A DNA stretch of 64,000 bases from Lycocorax pyrrhopterus obiensis (lineage: Eukaryota; Chordata; Aves; Passeriformes; Paradisaeidae), in the NCBI GenBank assembly GCA_014706295.1, contig JACSVZ010000003.1:204473-268472 (forward strand), given 5' to 3'. The notes beneath the pieces are model-generated. The model saw only the letters and a program-made list of their open reading frames with translations, did not search any database and was not told the DNA's origin. Each line of letters opens with the position of its first letter. Within the stretch, counting starts at the first letter, position 1. The position numbers and the translations under genes are program-made. Below, one piece after another: positions 1 to 10,450 of the stretch.

Positions 1-1614
1 CTCATCTGCCCCCAGCCTCCCGGCAGTTCCCGAGCTGCCTAATTAGCTCTCCCTGCTCCCAGCGCCGTCCAGCTGGAGCTTCAGGGCAGGGGCAGACAAA
101 AGCCTCGCTATTGACAGCCTCTCCGAGGAAGGGGCTTTTCTTCTCCCCCTCGCTTTTCTTTTCAAGCCCCTCTCCCCCCTCTTGGGCAGGGGCCACGGGC
201 TCATTAGCACTTGGGCTCGTTGGGATGGAGGGAGCAGATGGCAGCCAGGCGGCTGGCGCGGCCGGCCCCGCCGCCGCCTCTTCCCGCGAACAGATGCCCG
301 GCCAAAAAGGGGGAGGATTAACGGGAGTGGGGGGCCATCCGCACAGCAGGGCTGCCAGCGGGGACTTCCTCCCCGGCAGCGCACCCCATGTCCCTGCCTA
401 AGGGCTGCCAGTCCGTTGGGGACTCGCGGCCACCAAAAGGTGGCTGGGAAGCCAGAGATTGGGATGGCCAAAAGTCGCTGCAAAGGCCACAGGGGAACTG
501 CAGCTGCTTTCTGCCCTCGCTGGGATACTGAGACCTCTGACACTGCAGTGCCATGGCTGCTCCTGCCCTGTCCCAGTGCAGAGGGGAGGACACGTCACCC
601 TTGTCCCAGCACGTTTGCAGCAGCACCCAGACTCGTCTCCAAGATCACCCACAATGGCAAACCAGGGCTTAATCCCACTTCAGCAGCACATCCCTCCCCC
701 TCCGTGCACGGTGCATCCCGGGGGATTAAGGGTTAAAGCACAAATCCCCTGCACTGCCCTGATGTGACCCACTTAGACCATCTGGCAGGGAGGGATGCAG
801 GAGCCTCCTTTCCCCCAGCGCTGCCGGCGCTCACTCGGCATCACCGGCTGCCCCAGGAGCTGACACCAGCACCCACAGCCCGCAGTCCCAGAGTGGCCAA
901 AAGTAGATTTCAGCTGAGTTTCTGGGGACAGGGCAGCTCATGCCAACAGTACTGTGGCTGGCAGCGTGGCAGCAGAGAACTAAAACACCCCCAGAATCAT
1001 CCTGCAAGCCCCCGGACTCCCATCAGCTCCAGGTCCCAGGGATACCCTGGAGCATCTCCCGCCTGGATGTCCCCAGGTCCCGGCACAGGTGCTGATGAAA
1101 TTCGTAGCAATGCTGGGAGAAGTCAGGCTTCCAAGGAGGACAGGGCTCCCAGCCCCGCTCTGGGGCCGAGGTCACGCCCAGGGAAGAGATGCAGACAAAG
1201 GCCCAGCCGAGAGGGAGGAAAGGGGATCCTGCTCTGAGGCTGGGGCCAGAGCGTGGTGTTCATACCCATCTCCAAAGGCTGGGCAGAGACCGGTGGCACC
1301 TTAACACAGGACATTTAAAAAGCCTTTTCAGTTCACAAGAGCCAAAGCCCCATCCCCATGGTCCAGTGAGATGGACTGAGGGCACCCCATCTTGGCAGAG
1401 GGGCTCAGGGCAGGGTAGGTGGTCCCTGTCCCTGACCCCATCCCTCCCCAGCACACTGGACACAAAACCCCCTCAAATCCCACACTGGGATTTTACATAT
1501 ACTGGAGCAATTCCCCTGCAAAGGCAAGCTCTGGGTCAGCCCCAGCCCTTCCCAACCTCCCCACATCACCCAGTCCCCCACCCTCAGCTGCACAGCAAAG
1601 CCCCACCAGGCCCT

Positions 1615-1740
1615 GTGTGGGAAAAGGTTAATTGGAAAAGCCCCTTTCCCCATCACCTCGTTTTTTCCTTTCACACTGCAAACTGGTCAATAATCCATTT
1701 ACTTTGGCAGAGCTCTGCTCTGGGCACAAAGCTGTCTGGG
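1615..1740. repeat. possible diverged duplicate, copy A, in SRRM4 intron 1
   Basis: Four short blocks (GTGTGG, TTTCA, AACTGGTC, GCTCTGCTC) occur here in the same order as at 2252-2370. The TTTCA to AACTGGTC spacing is identical and the AACTGGTC to GCTCTGCTC spacing differs by about 2 nt. The first gap differs by 15 nt, so this may be an old local duplication or chance. Confidence 0.3.
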
Positions 1741-2251
1741 GGGGGCTGAATTTCATGGCCCCCCCAGCCCCAGCAGGACCAGGAGGGAAGGTATTAATGT
1801 ACTCTTTTGTTCCAGGATGAACCGGGGGTTTAGCAGAGCTTTAACCCTCCAAACCTCCAAGACAGCTTGATGGGAATTTAGATAGAAGAGGCTTTATCTG
1901 CAGAACCAGCAGGAAGTTGGTGGTGAGAGATGGGGCAAGGGGAAAAAAAATCACTTTCTGTCCAGGGAACCCCATTGCTGCCCCACAAGGATGCAGGATT
2001 GAGCCCTTAAGCCACACTCAGGGCACCCTGCAGGGATGGCTTTGGGCTATGGACACTGGGGGGGTCCCTGACAGGACCCCCCCCATGCTGCAGCTGAACC
2101 CCTTGGCACTCCACAAGGGCACAGGATAAGCCAGCAAAACTGATGGGGAGGTGGGGCAGCATTGGCCTAGAAACCACGGCAGCATCTCCACTGCTGTGGG
2201 AAGCACAGGGCCAGATCCAGGGCAGGGTGTTTGCAGGGGACCAGCTGTCAA

Positions 2252-2370
2252 GTGTGGGAGAAAACAGGAATCCAGATGGTCATCTTAATATTTCATTTGG
2301 CTAACTGGTCTCCCCGTCTCCTCTCTGGTGCGCTCTGCTCGCTGGCACCACAGTCATTTGCTCTTAAATT
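2252..2370. repeat. possible diverged duplicate, copy B, in SRRM4 intron 1
   Basis: Partner of 1615-1740, about 0.64 kb away in direct orientation, sharing GTGTGG, TTTCA, AACTGGTC and GCTCTGCTC in order. It is followed by an AT-rich stretch (ATTTGCTC, TTAAATTAG) that resembles a regulatory element. Identity between the blocks is low. Confidence 0.3.
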
Positions 2371-4734
2371 AGCCGGGAGTATCATCAGGGAAGAGAGGCC
2401 GATCCAAGCAGTGGCGCAGTGAAATCTTCAGGAAAAACAACCCAGAGTGGAGCCGGGCACGGAGACCACTACAAGAGGAGCTGCTGCAAGCCTTGGGTCT
2501 GTTCTCTCCATGGATGGCGAGCAGGAGCCTGGCTCTGGCTATTGCTGGACTACAAGCCTAGTGCCAGCTTGGGGACATCACTGTGCACTCCATTGGGGAC
2601 CTGCTGCAAAGCCCCTGGGGGTGTGAGATCTGGCATCTCAGAGGTGTGATCCTGCCCAAACAGCAGCCTCTGGCTCCAGGCAGAGCCCTGTGGGATGCGA
2701 GCCAGGCCAGCAGCACCAATGAGAGGAGCTGGGAACTGCAGCATCTCTGTCCCCGCAGCCTTTGGTGGCAGCCCCTCGAGTGGCAGAGCCCCTCCATGCC
2801 TGGGACAGGGTGAGTGCAGCACGGGCCCTGCAGACCCCAGGGCGAGCCCTGCCGGGCTGGCTCCGCTCAGTACCTGCGTGCAGATGGCCACACCGCAGGG
2901 AATATCCCCATCCGGAAGCACACGCTGCGAGGGGACAAAAGGAACGAGGTTCCACTGACCCCATAGCGGCATGGCCAGAGCACACCCCAGCGTGGGGACC
3001 TGGATCTGCTGGTGCTGAGGTGCAAACCACAGCAAAGCCAAGCTGGTGGGGCTGTTTTGCTGTGTGCCAAGAGCTCCTGGATGGTTTCCCTCCCCCCGGA
3101 GCCGTCTCTACCAACAGCACGGAGAGGTACACACATTTGGCAACTTTTTAAGGGATCTGCAAACACCCCAAGCCGTGGTGCTCAGCCCCACCAGGATGTC
3201 TGCACAATCCAAACTGCTGGTTAGATGGAGCCAGGCATCACTCCTGGCACCCAGGCTCGCTGTATTTCCCCAATACCCTAATTTGTTGCCTTATGACACC
3301 TCCAACTGCAAAGCAGCACAGCTCACTCGGGCACCTTCAGGCAGGAGTGTGTGTGTAAGCCAGCCCTCAGCTCTTCAGGTGCCGACCATACCTGGTGCAG
3401 GGATGGAGAAAAAACACAGTGGTTTCTCTCCCTGACAAAGGCTGAAGCCCTGCAAACACTGCCCATGGAAACAAGAGTTGCTCTTCTCCATTGGAGGCCG
3501 AAGCCATGCCTTTCCCAATTTCCTACCCAGATCAGAGGGACTGGAAAAATTCATGCTCAGCAGCTGTGCTGCAGGGGCAGAAGGGACCCCCACACTGCAC
3601 AAGCGGCAGGACCTCCATCCCCATTGTTGCTGTGGCTCACAGTCTCCACTGGCACAGGGAGCATCTGAAACGGCTCATTCCAAAGGGTTTCTCTACTCCT
3701 CAGTGCAGGGTGAGCCCCCGACACCCAGCCTCCTGCAGACCGAGACCCTCTCCTCTACAGACCCATCACCTCCACGGAACTTTGGCTGGTTCCCCACACC
3801 AGCTGGGCAGAAGCCGGCAGAGGAAAAACAGAGCAAAGAGAGAGGAGAGCCAGCAAAAGTGTCCATCCTTTATAAAACCAGCACAAACAGGATATTATTA
3901 ACCAATATTGAGATAGTCAGCAAAATAAAGCTGGTCTAAATTAGAGTGTGCATGGCTGTGAGGAAGCCACACAGACCCTTGCCTGTGTGACAGCCTGGCA
4001 GAGCGGCTCAGGGGGTACCTGCAGCCCCCTCACCTCATTTAATGGGTTTCTCTGTTGCTCAGCCTCTGGCAAACATGGGGGCACAAACTTTCCTGGAGCA
4101 GGAGGACAGGACAGGTACTGGATGAGCAAAGTCAAGGCTGCTTGGCTGTGGGATGTGGGAGACACCATCCCCAGAGCTGCCCCAGTCCGTGGCAGTGACC
4201 AGGCTCTTTGCACTGCGCGTCCCTGGGGGACACCATCCTCCCCTCTGTGACAAGGCAAGGTCCAGCCACAGGGGAGCTGTTTCACCTTCCCAAAGGTCCC
4301 AGGTGAAGGGCCGACACAGAGACAAGGCAACCAGCAGGACATACGCCCCAGGGCTCTGCACAGTGGGGAGGGGAGCTGGTCACACTTCCCAGCTGATGCC
4401 CCCCACCACTGCCCCCCTCTCCATAGCCCACCTAGAGCTTTCCAGCCCCTCACCCTGCTCCCCTTGGGGCTCAGCCAGCTCCCGGGCTCCAAGCACCACC
4501 GAGCCAAAGTTTCCCAAACCTGCTCTGCTCTGGAACACAGCACCTGCCCGGGGAGGGGGCTCACCCAGCCGGCATCCCCCAGCCTCAGGCATGGGGCGGG
4601 TCCCCCGGGTCCTCTAGCCACTAACTGCTGGTGGCAGGGGGACACACTCAGGACCCTCTTTATGGTGGGAAAGGGACTAGAGGTGGAGAAAGACGAGGGG
4701 TCTCCCAGAGCCCCCCCTCCCGTGCCCCAGCAGC

Positions 4735-4740
4735 CCTTAC
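4735..4740 (-). other. SRRM4: 5' splice site of SRRM4 intron 1
   Basis: The minus strand reads CCCAG|GTAAGG, a near-consensus U2-type donor. It defines the lower edge of exon 1 and leaves codon phase 2 (two bases, AG, carried into exon 2). Confidence 0.93.
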
Positions 4741-4871
4741 CTGGGCAGCGGCTTGCGGGCGGTGATACTGGCCACGATGATGCTCTCGGGTCGCGGCGTG
4801 GCCACGGCTTTGAAGGTGCCTCTCCAGAACTTCTCGAAGAGCTGCTTCTCGCCCTGCTGCACGCCGGCCAT
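4741..4871 (-). CDS. SRRM4: SRRM4 (nSR100) coding exon 1, partial gene
   Basis: This is the first coding exon of serine/arginine repetitive matrix protein 4, the neural-specific SR-related splicing factor that promotes inclusion of neuronal microexons by acting near UGC-containing polypyrimidine tracts. The exon encodes 43 full codons plus two bases: MAGVQQGEKQ at the N-terminus, then LFEKFWRGTFKAVATPRPES and IIVASITARKPLP, which I recognise as the highly conserved SRRM4 N-terminus (human begins nearly identically, from memory). The start is supported by a strong Kozak context (GCCATGG) and the exon ends at a strong donor, AG|GTAAGG. The RS-rich body and the C-terminal eMIC region lie in later exons outside the window. 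It sits in a CpG island with an RE1 silencer just upstream. SUDS3 lies upstream on the same strand, as in mammals. Confidence 0.94.
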
Positions 4872-4896
4872 GGCCCCCGGACCCACGGTCAGCCCC

Positions 4897-4917
4897 GCCG
4901 CTGTCCGCGGTGCTGAG
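4897..4917 (-). promoter_or_regulatory. RE1/NRSE (REST binding site) in SRRM4 5' region
   Basis: The minus strand reads CTCAGCACC, then GC, then GGACAGCGGC. Against the canonical RE1 (TTCAGCACC NN GGACAGCGCC) this matches 17 of 19 informative positions with the correct half-site spacing; mismatches are at positions 1 and 20 only. It lies 26-46 nt upstream of the SRRM4 ATG. REST is known to repress nSR100/SRRM4 in non-neural cells, so site and gene agree. Binding itself is not shown by sequence. Confidence 0.9.
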
Positions 4918-4920
4918 AGC

Positions 4921-4926
4921 TACATC
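4921..4926 (-). promoter_or_regulatory. minimal start-stop uORF (ATGTAG) in SRRM4 5' UTR
   Basis: On the minus strand an ATG is immediately followed by TAG, 50-55 nt upstream of the SRRM4 start codon and directly abutting the RE1. The context has G at -3 and T at +4, so it is moderate. Start-stop elements are known to stall initiating/terminating ribosomes and reduce downstream initiation. It acts only if transcription starts upstream of 4926. Confidence 0.6.
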
Positions 4927-5180
4927 CCCCACGCCGCCCGGCCCGGCCCGCAGCCCGACCCGCTGCGGGGAGTGCGGCCGCGGCCGCCCCCGCCTCCCGT
5001 TTTGTGCCGGCGGGGCGGGCAGAGGGGCCGGACCCGCCGCCGTCCCCTCCCCGGCACCGCCCCCGCCGCAGCTGCGCCCGGAGCGGCGGAGCCGAGCCCG
5101 GGGAGGGGGCGGCTCCAGGGGACCCGCGAGCCCGCTCGGGTCGGGTCCGCTCCCCCACACGCCGCTCACCCCCACCAGGT

Positions 5181-5815
5181 GGCTCCTGGGGGGCTTCCAT
5201 CCCCTGCCAGCCCCCAGAACCGTCCGTGCGCCATCCCCATCATCTCCTTCCCCAGCCGACAGGCCACTCCCAGCTGGCTGCTGGGTCGGGGGCACCGCTG
5301 CACTTTGCCCTTTGCGGGGCACAAACCGTCCAGGGCAGAGAGAGTCCCCGTCCCCCCACAGAGGCTGCCAGTAGCCTTCATGTTTACCCAGTCCCAACCA
5401 GATACAAGTAAAGAAAGGGAGAGCCTGGAGCCACAGCTGAGGGAGAAAGCAGCAGGAGGCCGTGGAGAGCACTCTGTAACTCGTCCATACCGAGACCCAT
5501 ATGGGACAGAGATTTTTGAAAGACAACCCCCTTTCTTCCCCGCCCGCCTTCCCTTTTAACTGGGAAGGGGCAGGGATGGAGCGTGCATTTCCTTGGCTCC
5601 AGTGCAGTGGCAGGCTGGGAATCCTACAGTGGGGTCCCAACCAGCACAGAAAACGATTCCTCACCTTCCAGGGCAGGATTTGACCCGCCAGCACTGGACG
5701 CATGGGGAGGGAAGAAGAGCTGGGGCGGTGCAAGTGCCGTGCTGCGATTTCCCTCAGCCTCTGCGCTGAGCACAATAAAAACGTCTTTAGGAGAAAATGC
5801 TTCTTCTACCAGATG
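5181..5815. other. SRRM4 upstream flank
   Basis: CpG density falls off after about 5,180. The rest is GC-rich unique sequence. I see no coding exon, repeat or clear motif cluster, although a distal promoter part could lie here. Confidence 0.5.
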
Positions 5816-6060
5816 CTTTGAAGCGCAAGTAAAAGCTGGTGACCTTGGATGAATGAGACTCTCTCTATTGTGCCTCAGAAACCCGCATGATACGTTTATG
5901 TAAGCGGCGGGGGGATAATGGAGCCAGGAACAATAGGCGGTGGGAGCCGGAGAAGAAGGAAAATCGTGGGGAAACTTAATCGCTTCTTTGCTACAAATAC
6001 ATTAGCAGAAGGCTCGTTCTGGAGGCGCTGTTTGCGAACTCCTCCTTCCCTGCCCCGTTT
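5816..6060. promoter_or_regulatory. candidate conserved non-coding element about 1 kb upstream of SRRM4
   Basis: An AT-richer island in GC-rich DNA containing CTATTGTG (SOX-like), AACAATAG (SOX-like), TTTATGTAAGC, ACTTAATCGC and ATACATTAGC. There is no open frame with splice context and no repeat. The call rests on texture and motif density alone; a multi-species alignment would decide it. Confidence 0.35.
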
Positions 6061-7020
6061 TGCTTCCTGCCCTGTCTGTCTCGCTGGCACCCGGGGTCAG
6101 GGGCTGTGTCTCACACCGAGAGCCGCAGCACCGGTGGCACGCGCCGGGGGGGCTTTGTGCCGCGAGGCCAGGGGCGGCTGGAGATGGATGCTGGGGAAGC
6201 GGCAGCAGGGAGAGTGGGCACGGATCCAGCAGGGCTTATAGAAACACTGTCAGCTCTGCCAGACAATGCCTAAAAACCCGACAGAGAAGGACAACGTTCA
6301 TGCACAGCGTAGAGATGCTCGCTGGGAGGCTGCTCCCCCCGGGAAACCGCCCAAGGGCTATGGCTGGGAAAGGCCGGCTGGGAGCTGCAGCTCTGTTCTA
6401 GCCTAGGGCACGCTGCACACGCCGTGGGTAGGAGGTGTCAGAGCGGGGATCCTCCAGGGACAGTCACAGTCAGGAAAGGGCAGAAAGAGCAGGAGAAAGG
6501 GCTTGAGAGGTCTAGAGCTGCCACGCTGTGAAAGAACGGCTGGGGAGGGCACACACAGCACCCATGGCAGACACAGCAGCCCCAGAAGAGTCACTACTGG
6601 CCCAGCGCTCTTCTCCTGCAGCTGGGCAGGGACAGGGACTCCCCACCCAAGCAAATTCAAGCTTGGTTTTCCTCTGGCCCTTCCAGTCATTTCCATAGAA
6701 CACCGGCTGTTCATTAGGAACCTGTTTCCCCTTCAGAGCACATTAAACTAAGTAAATAGGAATCAGGCGTAAGTACATACACACCCCAATCTCGCTCTGA
6801 TTTGTTGGTGAATGACTCAAACATGGGGTGAGGATCAGGCAGGAGCCCCACCAGCACTGTCAGCCCCGAGCCTCTGCTGGTGCCTCATTAACCACACACC
6901 CTGCAAGACATCACCATCCCCTGGGCTTTGCAGGATGAGCCCAACCACCCCCAGCTGCAACCAGGGTCCCTGTGGCACTCCAAGGCATTTCACGCCCTTC
7001 CACCAATGATCCCAGAATGG
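6061..7020. other. intergenic, nothing specific recognised
   Basis: GC-rich unique DNA with a CpG-rich patch at about 6,120-6,200. No exon, transposon or strong motif was recognised. Confidence 0.5.
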
Positions 7021-7345
7021 CTCTAATCGCCCTAACACTAAGTCCCAAATAAAAGGAATAATAAATGTTTGCACTATTAAATTAGCAGCACGGGTGGTGT
7101 GTGGGCAGGAGGAAGGCTGCGATCATTACAAGAGCCCTCTCTCCTGGCGTACCTTGTGGAGACATCAGTGAGCCAATTAAGCAATTGGCTCGGTTAACGG
7201 AGGCTCCCAGGAATAGACTTCCCTGCTATAGAATAACTGTGCAGTAATAAATTGTCTCATAAATAAACAGCCTGAGAAAGCATTACAAGATACCCAGAAA
7301 AAGCACTATATCATAAGCAGAAACGATGCTGTGCGCTTCTAGTGC
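7021..7345. promoter_or_regulatory. candidate conserved non-coding element with palindrome
   Basis: An AT-rich, homeodomain-motif-rich island (ATTAAATTAG, CCAATTAAG, GTTAACGG, GTAATAAATTG) between GC-rich flanks, containing the perfect inverted repeat at 7170-7191. It looks like a developmental enhancer; no coding potential was seen. Confidence 0.4.
7170..7191. repeat. perfect 9-bp inverted repeat, 4-nt loop
   Basis: GAGCCAATT, loop AAGC, AATTGGCTC. The arms carry inverted CCAAT cores and overlap an NK-type homeodomain motif (CAATTAAG). It is too short for a miRNA precursor, so a dimeric factor site is more plausible. Confidence 0.6.
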
Positions 7346-8701
7346 GTCTATTAACCCATGGCAATGCCAACACTTCTCTGAACTGGGGCTGGCGTCCCTA
7401 TGGGGGCTGTGGGACTGGTCCCATGGGGGTGGACATGGCCACAGCATCCCTGGAGCCCCTGCAGGTGCTGCCTGCCCTGTGGGACCTCTGTTTGCCAGCA
7501 GCACACAGCCCCCAGTTATTCACCCGTGGGAGTGCCATAAATGCCACCCCAGGTTATTTACAGCTCCAGCAGTAACGTGAGGCTCTGCCAGGTTCAAATG
7601 TTTGCCATAAATTGTAGTAGAGCAAGTCCTGGGATAGGAACAGGGAAACTGGGACTTAAAGGATAATTGCACTTTTTCCTCCAAAGCAGAACATATTAAT
7701 AAAAGAAAATATGATAGTATAAAATAAAATATAAATAATACAAAATATAAAAACTGTCTCCCTTAAAGAGTTCTTCTTTCATTATTTGGGGTTTTTTTTG
7801 AGTGACACAACAGGCTTCCTCCTCATGCATGGGGGGCTGCACACCACGCTTTCCCCAAGGCTGCTGGTCCCCAGCCCCACTCCCCATATCTGGCTCTTCA
7901 CCCCTACAGCCCAGTGCACTCCCACTTAAACACCCAGCACCCTCTTGACCCCCAAAGCCTCCCCTCAGCATCCAAACCCCCCCAGGGAATTGTGAGAGGG
8001 CTCAGGGACAGAGAAACTCCAGCCATGCCTTCTCCTGCTTTTCCCTCTTCCACATTTAAAGGGCCCCATCCCCTCATCCCCTCCTACGCACAGTCTTTGG
8101 TTTTGAGGGTATGGAGAGAAGAGAGGGGTCCCTGCTCTGATGAACACCCACTGTGGGCGCTGGGCTGCTGTTGAGGAGGACAAGCCCAGGGCCAAGGGAA
8201 GCAGGGATCAGCAGGAAGAAGCTGTGTGTGTGCAGGAGGTACCTGAAGGGAGGGAAAGGAGAAAATGTGTTTAGCTAGGATTACGTTTTAATCTGTTCCC
8301 CCTAGCAGAGAGAAGAAAGCTGGGCTTGTTCTGGAGCTGCACAAATATTTTTCTATAAATGTTGAGGTTTTGGGGTTTTTTTATTATTTGGCTTGTACCA
8401 GGTGAGAAGAGCCAGAGTCTGATTTTGCTCAATCCACCCTATTCCCACCTCCATGTGCCACTGGCATGGTACCACTCCACCCGTTCCCTAGACAAACAGG
8501 TTTGCTGCAAGGGCAGAAAATCAGTAATTATCTCTGGAAGTATTCATTATCATCAAGAGTCAATAAACAAAGGCTGTGAGTGCCCTCCGCTAATGGCACT
8601 CCAGAAGCACCTACCAATTATTCCCTTGACTCAGCCAGCCCTGCCTGGCAGGAGGGGGTCCTCCATTGCCTCCTGCAAGACACTGCCTGCTTTGGCCACG
8701 T

Positions 8702-8742
8702 AGGAGGAGGAGGAGGAAGAGGAAGAAGAGGAGGAGGAGGGG
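8702..8742 (+). repeat. (GGA/GAA)n purine simple repeat
   Basis: An uninterrupted purine run of GGA and GAA/GAG triplets of about 40 bases. On the minus strand it reads as a poly-serine frame, which is an artefact of the triplet repeat. Confidence 0.9.
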
Positions 8743-9879
8743 TGATGCTCTGCTTTGGAAGCTGTGCCAGATGTGAATGGATGCAGACCTGGTTTGGCCA
8801 TGGGCCTGTCCAGGTGGAGGGGACAGAGGATGCTCAGTGGGGCTGGATCCGAGCTAGTTTTCCCAAGAAAGGTGACATGGAGTGAGTGGGGAGTGCCCTG
8901 CAGGGTGGAGAAGCAGCAACAGCCACGGGACAATGCATGCTGTGTGCCAAGCTGGGAAAAACCCTCAGATCATGGCGGGAGGCTGCTGCTGTAGCATCTT
9001 TATCTGGGTAAATGCATTTTGCAAGAGGGAATTCGCCACCTTTCTAGAGGCAAATACCTGTTTTATGGCCCTTTTTCCTGCAAGGCTCCTGGATGACCCT
9101 TCAGCCCTGGGCAGAGCCCAGAACCCAAGTTTCCTGCTCTGCCTTTCCCCATATCCAGGTGAATCCAAGGTCAAGGCACTTGCCAAAGTGCCTTTTTTTT
9201 GGTCCTTCCTTTCTCCACCTGCAAAAAAGACATTTCCACCCACAGGAAACCCAGGAGTACCCACAGCCCTGGGGCAGCTGCAAGGCTGTGCTGGCCCCTT
9301 GGGCACAGGATGGTGGCAGTGACCACCCTGTCCCCTCCCTCCATCACCCTGCCCAAGTTTCTCCAGGCAATAAATAAGGGAGAGGCTGGGAAGTGGAGCT
9401 GCAGTCTTCCCTGGAAAGAGCGAAGGCTGTGGGCACTGGGGTGCATCCACTGTGGACAAGGGCCATCCATCAGTGCCCCGCTCAGAAGCTTCAGGATGCT
9501 GGACATGGTGTGAGGGGGCTGCTGGGGCTGATATTGGGGGGGTGACCTGTGCTCCCCTTGTTTGGGTCGATAAAGGATGAGGGATGAGGATGCCCACGTC
9601 CCCTCCATCAGTGCTGGCTCCACTGTCCCTATGCAGGAAAGAGGGAAACCTGTGGGGTTTGAGTGCGAAAAACCACGATGGGAGTGGGACCAGTGCAGGG
9701 TGTCACCTCCAGGAAGTAGGACACTCCCAGACAGCCCCTGAATTTCAGGATGCCTCTCCGTCATCTCCAGATGGACATCAGGGACCTGCCAAACGCGTGT
9801 CCCACCCTGGCTTTCTGGCTGGCCTCCGTGGAAACAGCCGGCTTCTCTGTTGGCAGGAGGGGGCTCTGCAGCTCACCTG

Positions 9880-10450
9880 CCCACGCGTCTGCTCCAACAA
9901 AAGCCTTTTTCCCTCCCTGCTTACCTACCAAAGCCGCCCGGCCCCGATATTTAGGCAGTACAAGAAAAAACGCGCAGGGACGGACACTGTGAGCATTGCC
10001 GGGCAAAGCCATTCGCAGCCGCCGGGAAGAGCGGAATGAAAGAAGAGGAGCCAAGGGAGGCAGGGAAGACAGGCCACGTCCCTTTCTTCCCTTTGGCTCT
10101 AAAAAAGCTCCAGACTGGAAAGGGGGATGGAGGGATGGAGCTGAAAATATTATTTTTTCCCTTTGAGTGGCAGTGGCCGTGGCGGCGAGCTGGCCCCCGG
10201 GGACCATGCGGCAAAGCTGCGCAGCCGCCGCTGCTCTCCGAGTGCCACCGCCGAAAGGTCAGACGCAGCTGGCAGAGGGGGACGGAGGGGATAGAGCCCG
10301 CAGCCACATGTGTCCGGGCAGAAGAGACAGGGCCCGGTTTTCCAGACCGGGAGCAAAGCCCCTCGCTGAGCTGCGAGGGGCACAGGCAACCCCCGACCGC
10401 AGGCAGAAGGTCCCAGCGCCCCGAGGATGTACCCCGGAGGGGGGGAGAGC
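9880..10450. other. CpG-rich patch, unassigned
   Basis: CpG-containing words (GCGCAGGGACGG, GCAGCCGCCGGG, GGCGGCGAGC, GCGCAGCCGCCGC) are clustered well above the surrounding sequence. It could be an orphan CpG island, an alternative or lncRNA promoter, or a GC-biased patch. There is no TATA box and no recognised gene on either strand. Confidence 0.35.

Larger units (their letters stand above)
1..4740 (-). other. SRRM4: SRRM4 intron 1 (5' part, runs off the window)
   Basis: This stretch lies directly downstream of the SRRM4 exon 1 splice donor (GTAAGG at 4735-4740 on the minus strand) and is therefore the beginning of intron 1; the next exon is outside the window. I see no exon-like open frame with splice sites. 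It is C/G-rich on average, with a CpG-rich patch near 250-300 and scattered AT-rich islands containing TAATTA or ATTAGC text (40-50, about 1,630-1,700, about 2,285-2,370, about 3,890-3,935) that could be enhancers. First introns of neuronal regulators often hold enhancers, but this is only an expectation. No transposable element was recognised. Confidence 0.85.
4872..5180 (-). promoter_or_regulatory. SRRM4: SRRM4 5' UTR and CpG-island promoter
   Basis: The sequence upstream of the SRRM4 start codon is extremely CpG-dense with several GC boxes (GGGGCGGG near 5012-5019; GGGGGCGG near 5105-5112) and no TATA box. This is typical of a CpG-island promoter, and the island continues through exon 1. 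The transcription start cannot be read from the sequence, so the split between promoter and 5' UTR is unknown. On the minus strand the only upstream ATG between the CDS and about 5,198 is the start-stop at 4921-4926. An RE1 at 4897-4917 implies REST repression in non-neuronal cells. Confidence 0.8.

Noticed and set aside
3941..4645. 234-codon minus-strand open frame just downstream of SRRM4 exon 1
   Set aside because: It lies in intron 1 with no acceptor or conserved protein; SRRM4 exon 2 should be RS/K-rich, which this is not.
4660..5775. 371-codon open frame on the minus strand across the SRRM4 promoter
   Set aside because: It is out of frame with SRRM4, arises from stop-poor CpG-island sequence, has low-complexity Pro/Gly/Arg/Ala composition and matches no family.
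9489..9508. TTCAGGATGCTGGACATGGT resembling RE1
   Set aside because: Spacing is right but the essential CACC core is lost, so REST binding is unlikely.
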